From assembly GCA_023548195.1 (NCBI GenBank), contig JAJHZJ010000252.1:875501-939500 (forward strand): a stretch of 64,000 nucleotides of DNA, written 5' to 3'. The stretch's first letter is position 1; every line of letters starts with the position of its first letter. Below, one piece after another: positions 12,820 through 23,089 of this stretch. Below the pieces are notes generated by a model. The model saw nothing but the letters and a program-made list of their open reading frames with translations. It was not told the DNA's origin and made no database searches. This DNA is from Bettongia penicillata ogilbyi (Eukaryota; Chordata; Mammalia; Diprotodontia; Potoroidae). A program made the translations under genes and the position numbers.

Positions 12820-13252
12820 TGTATCATCAAGGCAATATTCACAGCACTGAGGGCAGCTATGAATATGCCAGCATAGTTCTGAGTCACAAAGTATAATAGA
12901 CTCTCCATATAGAAGGCAAAAGAAAAACATTTATTCAGACACCAGAAAGCCAGATCCCAGCACCAGAAAGCCAGATCCGTCATAGTAACCAAGAAGTTAG
13001 TACACATTAGCACTGCCATTCCCAAGCCTCCCCTGCTGCTGCTGGGGCCTTCCCACAAGCAAATCCTCACAAGACTGGCTGTGTTCCTACCTTCCTGCAT
13101 CCTCTTCTCCGCCCTAACAGCTCTCACCAACTGCTTACCAGTTCTGTTCCACCCTTTCTGTTCTACCTGTTCAGCAAGCTCCTCCCATGGGATATAAACA
13201 GGTCACATGGGCCTATTAATGAATGGGAAAGATCTTGCCATTTAAATTACCA
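12820..13252 (-). mobile_element. 3' LTR of the retrovirus
   Basis: A 433-bp block with TG...CA ends. On the minus strand it begins TGGTAATTTAAATGG, carries AATAAA with downstream T-rich text in the R region (about 12928-12935) and ends ...GATACA. It matches the copy at 15803-16171 in two differently oriented halves. A 21-bp tandem duplication at 12940-12978 is absent from the other copy and so arose after insertion. Confidence 0.9.
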
Positions 13253-14102
13253 TTATATTTGGCCTCTGAATCTTTCATATTCAGTACATAGGTTGATGGG
13301 GCAAGTGGTATCCACAGAACTGGAATAAGGGTAACAGAAAATAAACATTAAAAAATAATATCTTAGGCAACTGGTGTTAACAGAACTTTACAACAGTATA
13401 ACAAGGATCACACAAAATAAGCACATAAAATAATATCTTAGGGTGGGGCTTGTGCGTAAGCATCCCATCGTTCCTTTGAATGAATGAGGCCTAAAATCTT
13501 GGGGTAAGGAGCGAAGGTTTCTTCTTCTATAGCACCTTCCTGCTAAAATTGGACGTAGAGCTATCCCTGCCCCAAGAAGTCCCATTCGAGAGGTCAGTTC
13601 TTTAGCTTTCATCCAGAGCTTGATTGACACCAGGTTCAGGGGTGGATGCATCACAGTCATAGACAGGGAGTGACATCCGGCTTAAGCAATCAAGCATCTG
13701 CAGGTAGAGGGTACTAAGCCTGCAGGAAACAAATCTAAGAAACAAGTTTAACAGACAAAAAGCCAAAAAGAAACAAGGAGGTAATACCCAGAAGCAGGGT
13801 AGGTAGGGTCAGTCATGCCTCTGGAGTCAATGAACTCACTATCATAGCCTCATTCGCAGTAGAACATATGAATTAAGGGTACAATGTGGTAATCATCTTC
13901 TCCTGAATAAACAGCAGTTACAGTATCATCTTTCCCATGTGCTATAACTTCTGCAGCCTTGGAACATCATCTGGCTTCTGTTTTACTCGTACTTTAGCTC
14001 CCAATTTTATCCTCTTCCCAACCCTTCCATTCCTCTGCTAGTTATTTAGGAAGGATGGTCAGTTTTCACAAGGGGTATTGTTTCACAAGGAATAATAATC
14101 AC

Positions 14103-14240
14103 TTAAACTATTCTATCATTTTTACAAAACTGGATGGGTTCTTTACCTAAATTTTGGAGTGTCACAATAATTTCTCCTTGATAATTAGCATCTGTTACTC
14201 CAGGCAGTACATGTTTTCCCTGAGCTGCTAATCTGGTTTA
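14103..14240 (-). pseudogene. Retroviral dUTPase remnant
   Basis: On the minus strand the frame shows GVTDANYQGEI, which fits the dUTPase motif around the uridine-binding hairpin. About 25 residues later comes NDRIV, which fits the following DRI motif. It is preceded by a glycine/leucine stretch ending HVLPG. dUTPases hydrolyse dUTP to keep uracil out of viral DNA. A stop codon directly follows the last motif, another lies upstream, and the segment is in a different frame from the integrase end, so it is dead. Its position after integrase is the ERV-L arrangement. Confidence 0.8.
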
Positions 14241-14299
14241 GGTAATATCCATCCAAAATGATATCTCCTATCCCAGTAGAGATTTTTCTTACTTCTTTT

Positions 14300-15319
14300 C
14301 TATCCACCCAGAAGTTCTCTAAACAACGTAAATCCTATCCTGCTGAGCCAGATATACGTGGATGCAGTGCTGGAACATCTGGCCCCACAGTCCAGTCAGC
14401 TTTTGGGATCTCTTGTGTTTGTTGTTTTCTAATTTGCAGATTTGGGGTCATCATTCTGGCTGGAGGTGCACTTCCTCTCAGTGGTCTCTTATTCAAATTA
14501 CTTAAAGCGATGAAGAAATCATCTTGCAAATGTTGAAAAGAATTATTAGAACTTAACTTCCTTAACTGTTCTTTCAATAATCCACTCATTCTTACAATTA
14601 ACCCAGATGCTTGTGGATAATATGGAATATGACATATCCATTCTGTATTGTGTAATACACAATATCTCTTCATTACCTTTGAAATGTGACCCATTTGTCA
14701 CTTTGAATCTGCATTGGAGTTCCATAGTATAGACCTGTGATGTTTAGAGTTTTACAAGGGTTTTTCTGGGTCGCATGTTTATAGGGACAAGCCACTAGTA
14801 CACCTGAATAGGTGTCAGCACAAGTACATAAATATGTTCATCCTTTTCTTGGGGTAGGGGTCCAATATAATCCATTTGCCAAATTTGGGCTGGTACTTTT
14901 CCCCTTTCTATCTCTCTAGTTACTATCTGAGGGACAGTTCATTCCTTTTCCAACTGACATATATAACATTCTTCTGCTACTTGTTTTAACAATGAATGAG
15001 AGATACTGATACCTCAGTTTTGTGTCCACTGATGTGTGGCCTGCACCCCTAAATGACTGGCCATTTGATGGACCCATTTTGCTAGTACCAGAGCATCACT
15101 TGGTGTCAGAGGAGGGACAGTATGTTGAGTGGCAGGCTTTGCTAGTCGGTCAATGTTTGCACTGTACTCATGTTCCAGCATGGTGAGGGCCATGTGAGCA
15201 TCTGCATGAAAAACAGACAAATTAATAACCAAAGACATGTCCCATCTATCTTCCCATAATTGTTTGTCCCAGACTTGTTTGCCATGAGTTTCCCAATCTT
15301 GATTTTTCCACATGGGCAT
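14300..15319 (-). pseudogene. Retroviral integrase remnant
   Basis: The N-terminal zinc-binding pattern is visible on the minus strand: H-x3-H within WVHQMASH near 15060, then CYIC near 14960. The first catalytic aspartate lies in MDYIGP near 14865. The block ending GLIVRMSGLLKEQ near 14600 has valine where the catalytic glutamate is expected, and the second aspartate is not visible in NGSHF. There are several stops and at least one frameshift near 14835. This is therefore an inactive remnant of the enzyme that inserts viral DNA. Confidence 0.85.
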
Positions 15320-15346
15320 CTGTGTAGCTACCCCATTAGCTACGGC

Positions 15347-15775
15347 TTACAAATCAGTGAATGTATGGCCCTGTCCTCCTTGTTCTGTTTTGGTAACTTG
15401 GTGTGCTGCCATAAAGTCAGTGTATTGACTGCTTCCACCTGTCCTAGGGCTTTCCAAAGTCTGCCTGGTGCATGGGTTATAGGCTCCCACTTTCCAGTGT
15501 CTTTTGTGGCCCAAATGTTTTGCTGTCCTATCAGTAAACCATGCAGGTCTCTTTTGTTCCTCAGTTAATCCATCATATCCCTCAATATCTATGGTTGCTA
15601 TAAATTCATGTAAAGCAGAAACTCCATTTTTGCCTATTTTAGATCTATTTTGAATATACCATTTCCATTTAATTATGCCGGCCTCTTGCATGTGTCCAGT
15701 TCTGTGAGAAGCCGGGGTTCTCATTACCCAGGTCCTAATTGGGATTCCAGGCCTTAATATTACCTCATGGCCCAA
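15347..15775 (-). pseudogene. Retroviral RNase H remnant
   Basis: A 142-codon open stretch on the minus strand, in the same frame as the integrase N-terminus and separated from it by a TAA. It shows WFTDRTA with the first catalytic aspartate and ends near TFTDL, where the last catalytic aspartate falls. The glycine-serine-glutamine block SSQYTDFMA has aspartate rather than glutamate at the usual middle position. Sequence before it no longer matches reverse transcriptase and abuts the inverted LTR piece at about 15800. Confidence 0.8.
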
Positions 15776-15802
15776 AGTCAGCTGTTCAGTGCTTTGTCCC
15801 TT

Positions 15803-15982
15803 GCAGTGCTAACGTGTATTCACTTCTTGGTTACTATGACGAATTTGGCTTCTTTCTGGTGTCTGAATAAATGTTTTTCTTCTGCCTTTTATATGGAGAG
15901 TCTGTCATACTTCACAATTCAGAACTACACTTGGCATGTTCATAGTTGCCCTTGGTGCTGTGAATATTGCCTTGGCAGTACA
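15803..15982 (+). mobile_element. Inverted R-U5 part of the 5' LTR
   Basis: This stretch is the reverse complement of 12820-13015 (shared text such as 'ttcttggttactatgacg', 'gtctgaataaatgttttt' and 'gctgtgaatattgcc'). It therefore faces the + strand inside a minus-strand provirus. The neighbouring U3 half at 16005-16171 keeps the expected minus orientation. Confidence 0.85.
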
Positions 15983-15984
15983 TT

Positions 15985-16002
15985 TGGCATCACGAACAGC
16001 TA
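15985..16002 (+). other. Probable retroviral primer-binding site
   Basis: TGGCATCACGAACAG follows the LTR end (…gtaca) after two bases and begins with TGG, complementary to a tRNA CCA end. It is inverted together with the R-U5 segment. I could not assign the primer tRNA with confidence. Confidence 0.55.
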
Positions 16003-16004
16003 GC

Positions 16005-16171
16005 TATACCTGCCTGCATCCTCTCACCAACGTCCTCCCAGTTCTGCTCTGCTCTTCCTGTTCCACCTGTGCAGCAAGCTCCTCCTTCCACATGGGACTT
16101 AGGCTTCCGTGGGATTTGAGCAGGTCACATGGGCCTGTTAATGAATGGGAAAGATCTTCCCATTTAAATTA
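16005..16171 (-). mobile_element. U3 part of the 5' LTR
   Basis: It matches 13085-13252 in the same orientation ('cagcaagctcctcc', 'caggtcacatgggcct' and 'aatgggaaagatctt'). About 65 bp of U3 next to R, present in the other LTR, are missing here. The outermost bases have lost a GG compared with the 3' LTR. Confidence 0.85.
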
Positions 16172-16265
16172 AGGTAAAGAAGTGATGCGGCCAAGGTCAC
16201 ATCCCTAGTCAAGAGGAGAGCCATGATTTTAATCCAGTTCTCTATTTGATTTTTGCTCTCATTCT
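16172..16265 (+). mobile_element. MIR SINE, right part, split by the retrovirus
   Basis: It continues the MIR of 12720-12819: 'agtgatgcggccaaggtcac', 'gccatgattttaatcc' and 'agttctctatttga'. Confidence 0.75.
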
Positions 16266-18179
16266 ATTAAAATGAGCTTTAGCTGAGCACATTTGACTTT
16301 TTCATAGCTATGTTTTTCTTCAAGTGGCAAAATCCATATTAGAGAACAAAATGTTATAAATGTTCTTTAAAATTTTAGCTAAGTAGTGTAACTCTGATGT
16401 CTTTTGTAAGACATCCTTATTTTAAAAGTTCTGTTTTCTTATAGAATATTTTAAAGAATATGAGACATTTTTATTAAAATGCTGACTTTTAGAAGTTATT
16501 GTTATATGTCAACTGAATGACTTCATAGGAAGTCATTGTAATGATTATGGGCTGAATCTGATACTTTCTATGCTCACCGACCCATCCTAGCATGATTTTT
16601 CATATAATTTAATGTTGAAGTAGGTAACATTTTAAAATCCAAATAGTTACTAGTTACTAAAAACAAATAGTTTGAATGACTAAAATACAGCTGGTTCTAT
16701 TAGAAGTCATTGTATGTATGTTACTATGCCAACTGAGTCTTTTGAATTACTTCTCTTGAGAAAAAATGTTTAGTATTGCTTTTAAAGACCCATTTGCTTA
16801 CTTTTTTTAAAAAGTTGATAATTACAATTAAGATATCCAAAATTAAACTGATCGAATACAAGATTTATATCCCCAGAAATAGGATAACAAGAAGATTTTT
16901 TTTTCTAAAAATAGATCTTGTTTAATAACAAAGTTATTCAACTTATTTGATTCTGGTGATTAGTGACCTTTTTAAGCTTAACATTCCAGTAGTTCCCCTT
17001 TATTTTATTCTGACTCAGCACTTATTTTTAACTTTGGACAGTAGTTGGATTAGCCATCTCATCTGAGAGAGAGAGAATATTTGACATCCTTAGTATAGAC
17101 AGGGAAGTGAAAGTGTTTTGTGTTGGGTTTTGTTTGGTTTTTTTTGACAACATATCTCCCCATGCTGGTGGTCCTTCCTGTGTGTTTTTAAAAGAGAAAA
17201 AAAAATTTTGATGAAAATAATAAAGATATTTTAGCTTTCCAATACTGAATATAAGTATCTAGATAGTTGGAAATATTTTTCAAGTTCTGATCTCCAATAC
17301 TGGTTTTAATAATGTTATATCCACTTTTTTTCATGAAACACCATAAAGCATTTTACAAGTTTTAAATCACTGTATATAAATATAATACATCCCTAACCCT
17401 GACCAGCTTATCTTATATTAAATGTGTGCTGTTGGCTGCAAAAAAGACCAAATAAGAAAAGTTAAGTGTATCAGAGCAAAATCTGTACCAAGTAGCCAAA
17501 TAATTCTAAATTGAAAATTATTTTAAAATAGATCTGTAATTATTTGTCCATAAAAACAACCAAAGTTCAAAAAGTTTCACCACCTGAAGGTTGGCAGCCA
17601 ATTTCTACCATAGCAGTTCATGAAAGCTCATCTCCTCACACTGAGGGGCATTACAGTTCACCTCAGAGAGTAAAGTTACTACGCACACAGAAATCAGAAA
17701 TCTACAGAGCATAGGCAAATAAGTAATGCTGCATAAGACATTGAGGGCTGTGCCTCAGAGCTTTCTGTCTTTGTTGCATACATTTAATGTCTTATTTAAA
17801 TGTAATGAATTTTGTGTCAAGGGAAAATATCCTATTTACAATATTCTTCAGCACTTGGACTTTCCATCTGTTATGCCAAAAAGTGTGTATATTTTCATAA
17901 ATAAAAGAGAACAGAACAAGAGTATTATGTATGAATCTGTTACATGCAGCTTGCTTTTTTAGGTATGTAATGAAGTCAATATTGTTATTTTTAGAACTGT
18001 CCTGCTTGTCTGTGTTTCCCTCTGAACTTCCTTTTGTTATCTTTTTTCAAAGTGTTCCAGTGGGCCTCTTACTATTTTGGCACTATTATGGACATTAGTT
18101 TCTGTCTCTCCCCCTCGTCCCCAAATTCCTCACATACGTTAAAAAGAAAAACACAAGCCTAAAAAGGCAAATAAGCAAG

Positions 18180-18720
18180 TCAAGCAAAGCAAATCCGCAC
18201 ATTATCCACATTCAGGATATGTGTCTAATTCTGTCCCTTTGTCAGGAGTTAGAGAGCGCATTGACCAAAGCTCTAAAGTCTTTAGAAATGGTTTCTTCTT
18301 TACAGCATCGTTGTTACTGTGCGATTGTCATCCTGGGTCTACATACTTCACTTTTCGTCCCCTCGTACGAGTTTTGTCGAGTGGTCTCAGGTGTCCCTGT
18401 GTCATTTCTGTTACATTCACATGCCATGCTTGGTTCATCCACTCCCTAAATGATATGCACCCCTTTTGTTTCCAGTTCTTGGCTATTGCAAAAAAAACCC
18501 ATGTAAACATGTTATACATATAAGTCTTTTTCCTCTTTCTTTGATTTATTTGGGATATAGGTCTAGCAGTGGGTCATTTTGCTGCATGACTGTTCCACCT
18601 CCTTTTCCTAGCATACATTTCCCAATCAGCATATTCTATGACACTTCTTGTTTAGTCATTTCATGTTCTACCTTATACCCACTATGTATCTCTGTATCAT
18701 TCTTTGGTTAACCCACAACT
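18180..18720. mobile_element. Old LINE-1-like relic
   Basis: The text 'ccagttcttggctattgc', 'catataagtctttttcctct' and 'ttctttgatttatttggg' followed by 'ggtctagcagtgggtc' is a pattern I associate with marsupial LINE-1 non-coding ends. The short frames in it have no domain. Orientation and limits are uncertain. Confidence 0.5.
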
Positions 18721-18845
18721 TTTATTCTTTTAGCACCAATAGAATAATATTGATTTTTTTTAAGTTTTGGGGTTTTTGGGGTTTTTTTTTTTTTGTTTGG
18801 GAAGCAGATTAAGGTTGTTGAAAGCTCTTGTGTAACTTTCTAAGT

Positions 18846-19092
18846 GGGGCAGGAAGGTGGTGCCTTGGATAGAGTCCTGGGCCTGGAGTCAAGAAGACTC
18901 AGCTTCTTGAGTTCCAGTCTGGCCTCCGATACGTACCAGTTGTGAGAAAGTCACTTTACACTGTTTGCCTCAGTTTCCTCACTTGTAAAATGAGCTGGAG
19001 AAGGAAATGGCAAACCACTCAAGGACTTTTGCCAGGAAAACCCCAAAAGGGGTCACAGAGTCAGACACAGCTGAAACAACTCAGCAACAACA
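18846..19092 (+). mobile_element. Marsupial tRNA-derived SINE, near full length
   Basis: It starts 'ggggcaggaaggtggtgcct' and runs through 'ggcctggagtcaagaagact', 'tgcctcagtttcctcactt', 'gagctggagaaggaaatgg' and 'ccccaaaaggggtcacagag' to 'ctcagcaacaacaaa'. This order is repeated across the window in both orientations. It is the strongest host marker. Confidence 0.9.
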
Positions 19093-20309
19093 AATTCACT
19101 AAATACAGGACAGCTTGTTCTGTCCCTCCAGTTCAACGTGGTTTCATTTCCTTGTCTGTGTACAGTACATGTCTAAGATTGGGAGGAAGTAGAGGCGATC
19201 AAGGAAAGAGGATGAATATGGGTGGGCGGGTGGGTGTATCAGGGAACGAATATTGAGTATTCTTTATCCATTTGTTTCTTCCTATGTGAATTGTTAAATT
19301 GACATCTCTTGTGGTCATGGATTTCACTGAGGAATCCCATGATATTTAAGTCTTGATTTATTCAGAGTACAAATGTTTGCTGGCAGAGTTAATTCCTAAA
19401 GTTTCATTCTAGAGATACTTTATATCAGTTAAACTTTTATAAGATATGTTAATAATCTGAATCAGTGTATTTTCTATCATCTGTGTCTGATTTTGTATCA
19501 CCAACAGTTTGTTTGAATATGCCACTTTGGATCCGTTAGTATATGCTATGTTGTCTTCTCATCTTTAGCCTTTCCTCTCATTCGGTGTTAATTATGACCT
19601 TTTTTTCCAACTAACCCATGGTCTGACTACACACTGAAACTGGACTCTAAAATGACTCACCAGCAGTTGTTCCTTTCCTAATAATATACAATCAGATTCA
19701 CTTTTTATTGTGTTCAGGGTTCATCCAATCCAGTACCTTCTATCTGCTGTGCCTACATCCTTATTTGCCTCTCCTATGAGAACGTGTCTAGCTGTGTTTC
19801 CATTTAGCTACAGCTAAACATCCTGTTTAGCTTCCTCACTTGTTTGGTCATTGGACAAGAATCTTACATTTAAGATTACCAACAGTTAAGTTAATGTTTG
19901 CATCTTAAATATCACTTTGATATTTTTGTCACTTTATTAATACAGAAGCAGATGATAAAAGGCCATTTTTATAGTTTCCTTTGTTGTATGAGTTAGCATG
20001 ACCAAAAAAGACGTCACCTCTTGGCCAAGCCTCTTGTGAGGAATTTCTCTGCCTTTTAGTGCTAGGTTATTTTTCTGATAGAAACATTTTCTGTCATAGG
20101 TTCTGTACTTTCAGCCTTTCCAAGTTTGTAAAATTGAACGGAACTTTTCCTCTATGAGCATAGCTTTCAAAAACCCAAAGTCAAATCTATAGCACAATGA
20201 GGCATTAAATAGGATTTCTGTGGATTATCATTGCTAAATCATCTGTAATCATTAGATGAAATCATTGAGTTATATGAGATGTTAACACCATCATTATTAA
20301 AAACTACAT

Positions 20310-20500
20310 TGTTGGTAAAGTGGATAGAGTGCTGGACTTGGAATCATGAAGGTCTGGGTTCAAATTATTCTACCTCTGACAGTTACTGTGTGACTGCACA
20401 AGTAAACCTTTCAACATCAGTTTCTTCACATTTAAAATTAAGGGGATGGAGTATATGTCCTCTTAGGTTCCTTCAAATTCTAAATCTAATATCCTGTGGT
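20310..20500 (+). mobile_element. tRNA-derived SINE, diverged
   Basis: 'tggtaaagtggatagagtgc', 'tggacttggaatcatgaagg', 'tctgggttcaaattattcta' and 'agtttcttcacatttaaaat' follow the SINE body. It is followed directly by the CT/AT microsatellite. Confidence 0.75.
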
Positions 20501-20514
20501 CAGAACATGCTTAT

Positions 20515-20516
<2 letters not shown>

Positions 20517-20608
<92 letters not shown>
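20517..20608. repeat. (CT)16(AT)30 compound microsatellite
   Basis: Thirty-two bases of pure CT followed by sixty bases of pure AT, with no interruption. The AT part is a perfect self-complementary dinucleotide run. Confidence 0.97.
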
Positions 20609-20612
<4 letters not shown>

Positions 20613-21019
20613 TTTTTAAAAAAAGTTAAACAAGCTTGTGATTTCCTTGGTAGAGAGAATTCCCTCTGAGAAAACTTTTGCCAATCCAGATAAGTACCTG
20701 TTCTAACGCTTAGAGTCTTAGATAGATAGTTGCCTGGGACACAGAGGCTGTGATATTTACAGATTGGATCAGCATGCCATCCATACCATCATTCAAGTCA
20801 TTTATTTTTTTTAAATTGTTGTACAGCACCAGGCCGGGATCTGATCTCAAGTTCACACCACTAGAAAATTCTTTCAGTGTTGACAGCAATATACATGCTT
20901 GTTATAAGTATAGGGACAAGAAACACCAACAGGAACAAAGAACCTTAGATCCAGTAATCATTCTAGTTCAACTAGTTCCAGCTTTTTACCTGAAAAGTGA
21001 ACCCTTATAGCAGGAATGC

Positions 21020-21615
21020 TACTAGCACCTGCTGTGGGGGTGTAAGACCAGTTAACACCAGCACACAAAAGGGCTGCTAACACAGGTTCTTGATCTGCCT
21101 TTCTAGAGTAAAGACAGCATCAAAGGGGTTAGTAATCTTACTTTAATTAAACAATGAGGAAGATATGTAAGTAGAAAGAAGTGAGTATCCAAGAAAGGAT
21201 CCAGTAGACAGGGCTGCAACTGGCTAAATAAAGTAATAGATATCTAATCACCAGTCCAAGGAGCACCAACATCTGGGGGGAGGGGCACTCCTTAACAACA
21301 GCTACCCAGAGTCTCATCTGGGAAATCACAAAGAAACCTTCTTCCCATTAGTGAGCCCCAAAATAAAATACCAACCTCCCAATATATGTAGTTTTCAACT
21401 CAGAGCCAGAGGGCATCACAGCCCACATGACTCGATACCTAATTGCCCCAATGCCAAAAGGTGTGAAAGCCTATGTGACTCAGCATGAAATGTATCACAT
21501 CTGTGTACCTTTAGACCTAGGAACACAGCCCCTGTTCCCAGGAAAAAAGGGAACACATGTGGTTACATAGGCCTATAAATGGACAGGGAAGATCTTATAT
21601 TCCTTTAACCCTTCA
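21020..21615 (-). mobile_element. Solo LTR-like block
   Basis: The right end ('gtggttacataggcctataa', 'atggacagggaagatcttat') resembles the U3 end of the retrovirus at 13200-13252 ('caggtcacatgggcctatta', 'gaatgggaaagatcttgcc'). This suggests a related LTR in the same orientation without internal sequence. Neither end nor a target duplication is certain, and the left limit is a guess. Confidence 0.5.
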
Positions 21616-22112
21616 GCCTTCTCTACAGAATCTATGACAGATGGTCACCTGGCTTGGGTCTGAACACTTCACGTGATGGGGAACACTACTTATCCAGGCA
21701 ATCCTTTCCCTTTGGACAGTTCTAATTGTTAGGTAGCTCTCCCTTCAGAATAACTTGGCCTCATATTTATAAAAGACTTTGAGTTTTCAAATCAGCTTAC
21801 TGGAAAAAACTTTAAGTAAGTACCATGGTTTCTAATCAATCAGCTTTGAAATGGGATAATGAAGTGTTCATGCTTTGTTTTGTTTTTTAATAACGTGATT
21901 TAGCAAAGGGAGATCAAGTTTTACTTCCTTTGTAATGTGCTTTGGAAGATCTTGGAATGAAACCTGCCACAGAAAATGGAGAGAATGATTTCATGTGTAC
22001 ATTAATATACTGCTGCTAGGTAGTCTGTCGTGTGAAGGCAGTGCCTGTGTCTTAGAATCTTCGTGTCTTTTCCAGCTACTAATAAAGCATTCTTCACGTA
22101 ATAGGCATGTAA

Positions 22113-22454
<342 letters not shown>

Positions 22455-22879
22455 TAGGATTGTCCCTAATGATCATATTTCATCATCCCCAAATGAAGAT
22501 GATGCTGGAGTGCTGAAATGATACGTCAAGAAAGAAGAAATGCTTTCTCTTCCTAATCTGCAACTTGATCTTTAATTCTTATGCTTGCTATACATAGATT
22601 TATAGTGAGGAAAAAAATAACAAAATAAATCTGTGCATCAGTTTCTTTAGAAGCCAAAAGCTTTCCTTAAAATTTCTCCGAAAAGGTCTTCCTGTGGAAC
22701 ACCTGTCCTGTGGACTCCACAACTTTTATGAAGATGTGCTTTCACCTTTTTCTTTTTTTCAGTTAACTAACCTATTCTTTCTCTACCGCTCTATTAAAAA
22801 AAAAAAACAAACAAGACACTTTTAACAATTATGCATAGTCAAACAAAACAGGCAGGGCAGTGGGGGAAAATATCTTTGC

Positions 22880-22985
22880 ACCTTGAAGATGAGGACTGTC
22901 TTCTACCTTTCTTTGTATCTCCAGTGCTTAGCATTAGTGCCTGGCACAAAGTAAGCACTTAATAAATATTTATTGACTAGTTTAG
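22880..22985 (+). mobile_element. L2 LINE 3' tail
   Basis: 'gatgaggactgtcttctacc', 'tctccagtgcttagcattag' and 'gtgcctggcacaaagtaagc' then 'acttaataaatatttattga' is the L2 end. Confidence 0.8.
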
Positions 22986-23089
22986 CAAAAAAATAAATAA
23001 ACCAAGGATTTTGAGAACTTAGAAACTTTGTGCAGTAATACTAATATGATATTAAATGTAATTTTGTGTGACAAGGTCTTTCTATGTGC

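Larger units (their letters stand above)
12820..16171 (-). mobile_element. Endogenous retrovirus, class III (ERV-L)-like, deleted and rearranged
   Basis: A minus-strand provirus of about 3.35 kb. In transcription order it has a rearranged 5' LTR (16171 down to about 15803), RNase H, integrase, a dUTPase-like segment, about 0.85 kb that I cannot identify, and a complete 3' LTR (13252 down to 12820). Gag, protease and reverse transcriptase are missing. The coding parts are full of stops and frameshifts, so it is inactive. A dUTPase after integrase and no visible envelope point to the ERV-L group. The 4-bp AGGT duplication, or 5 bp with one mismatch, fits retroviral integration into a MIR. It is antisense to CASK. 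Confidence 0.88.

Noticed and set aside
13388..13660. Envelope fragment of the retrovirus (minus strand, hydrophobic C-terminal end)
   Set aside because: No envelope motif such as a cleavage site or immunosuppressive-like region is visible, and ERV-L elements usually lack envelope; left unassigned.
20279..20629. Frame ending in a long Ile-Tyr repeat
   Set aside because: Runs through a SINE into the CT/AT microsatellite.
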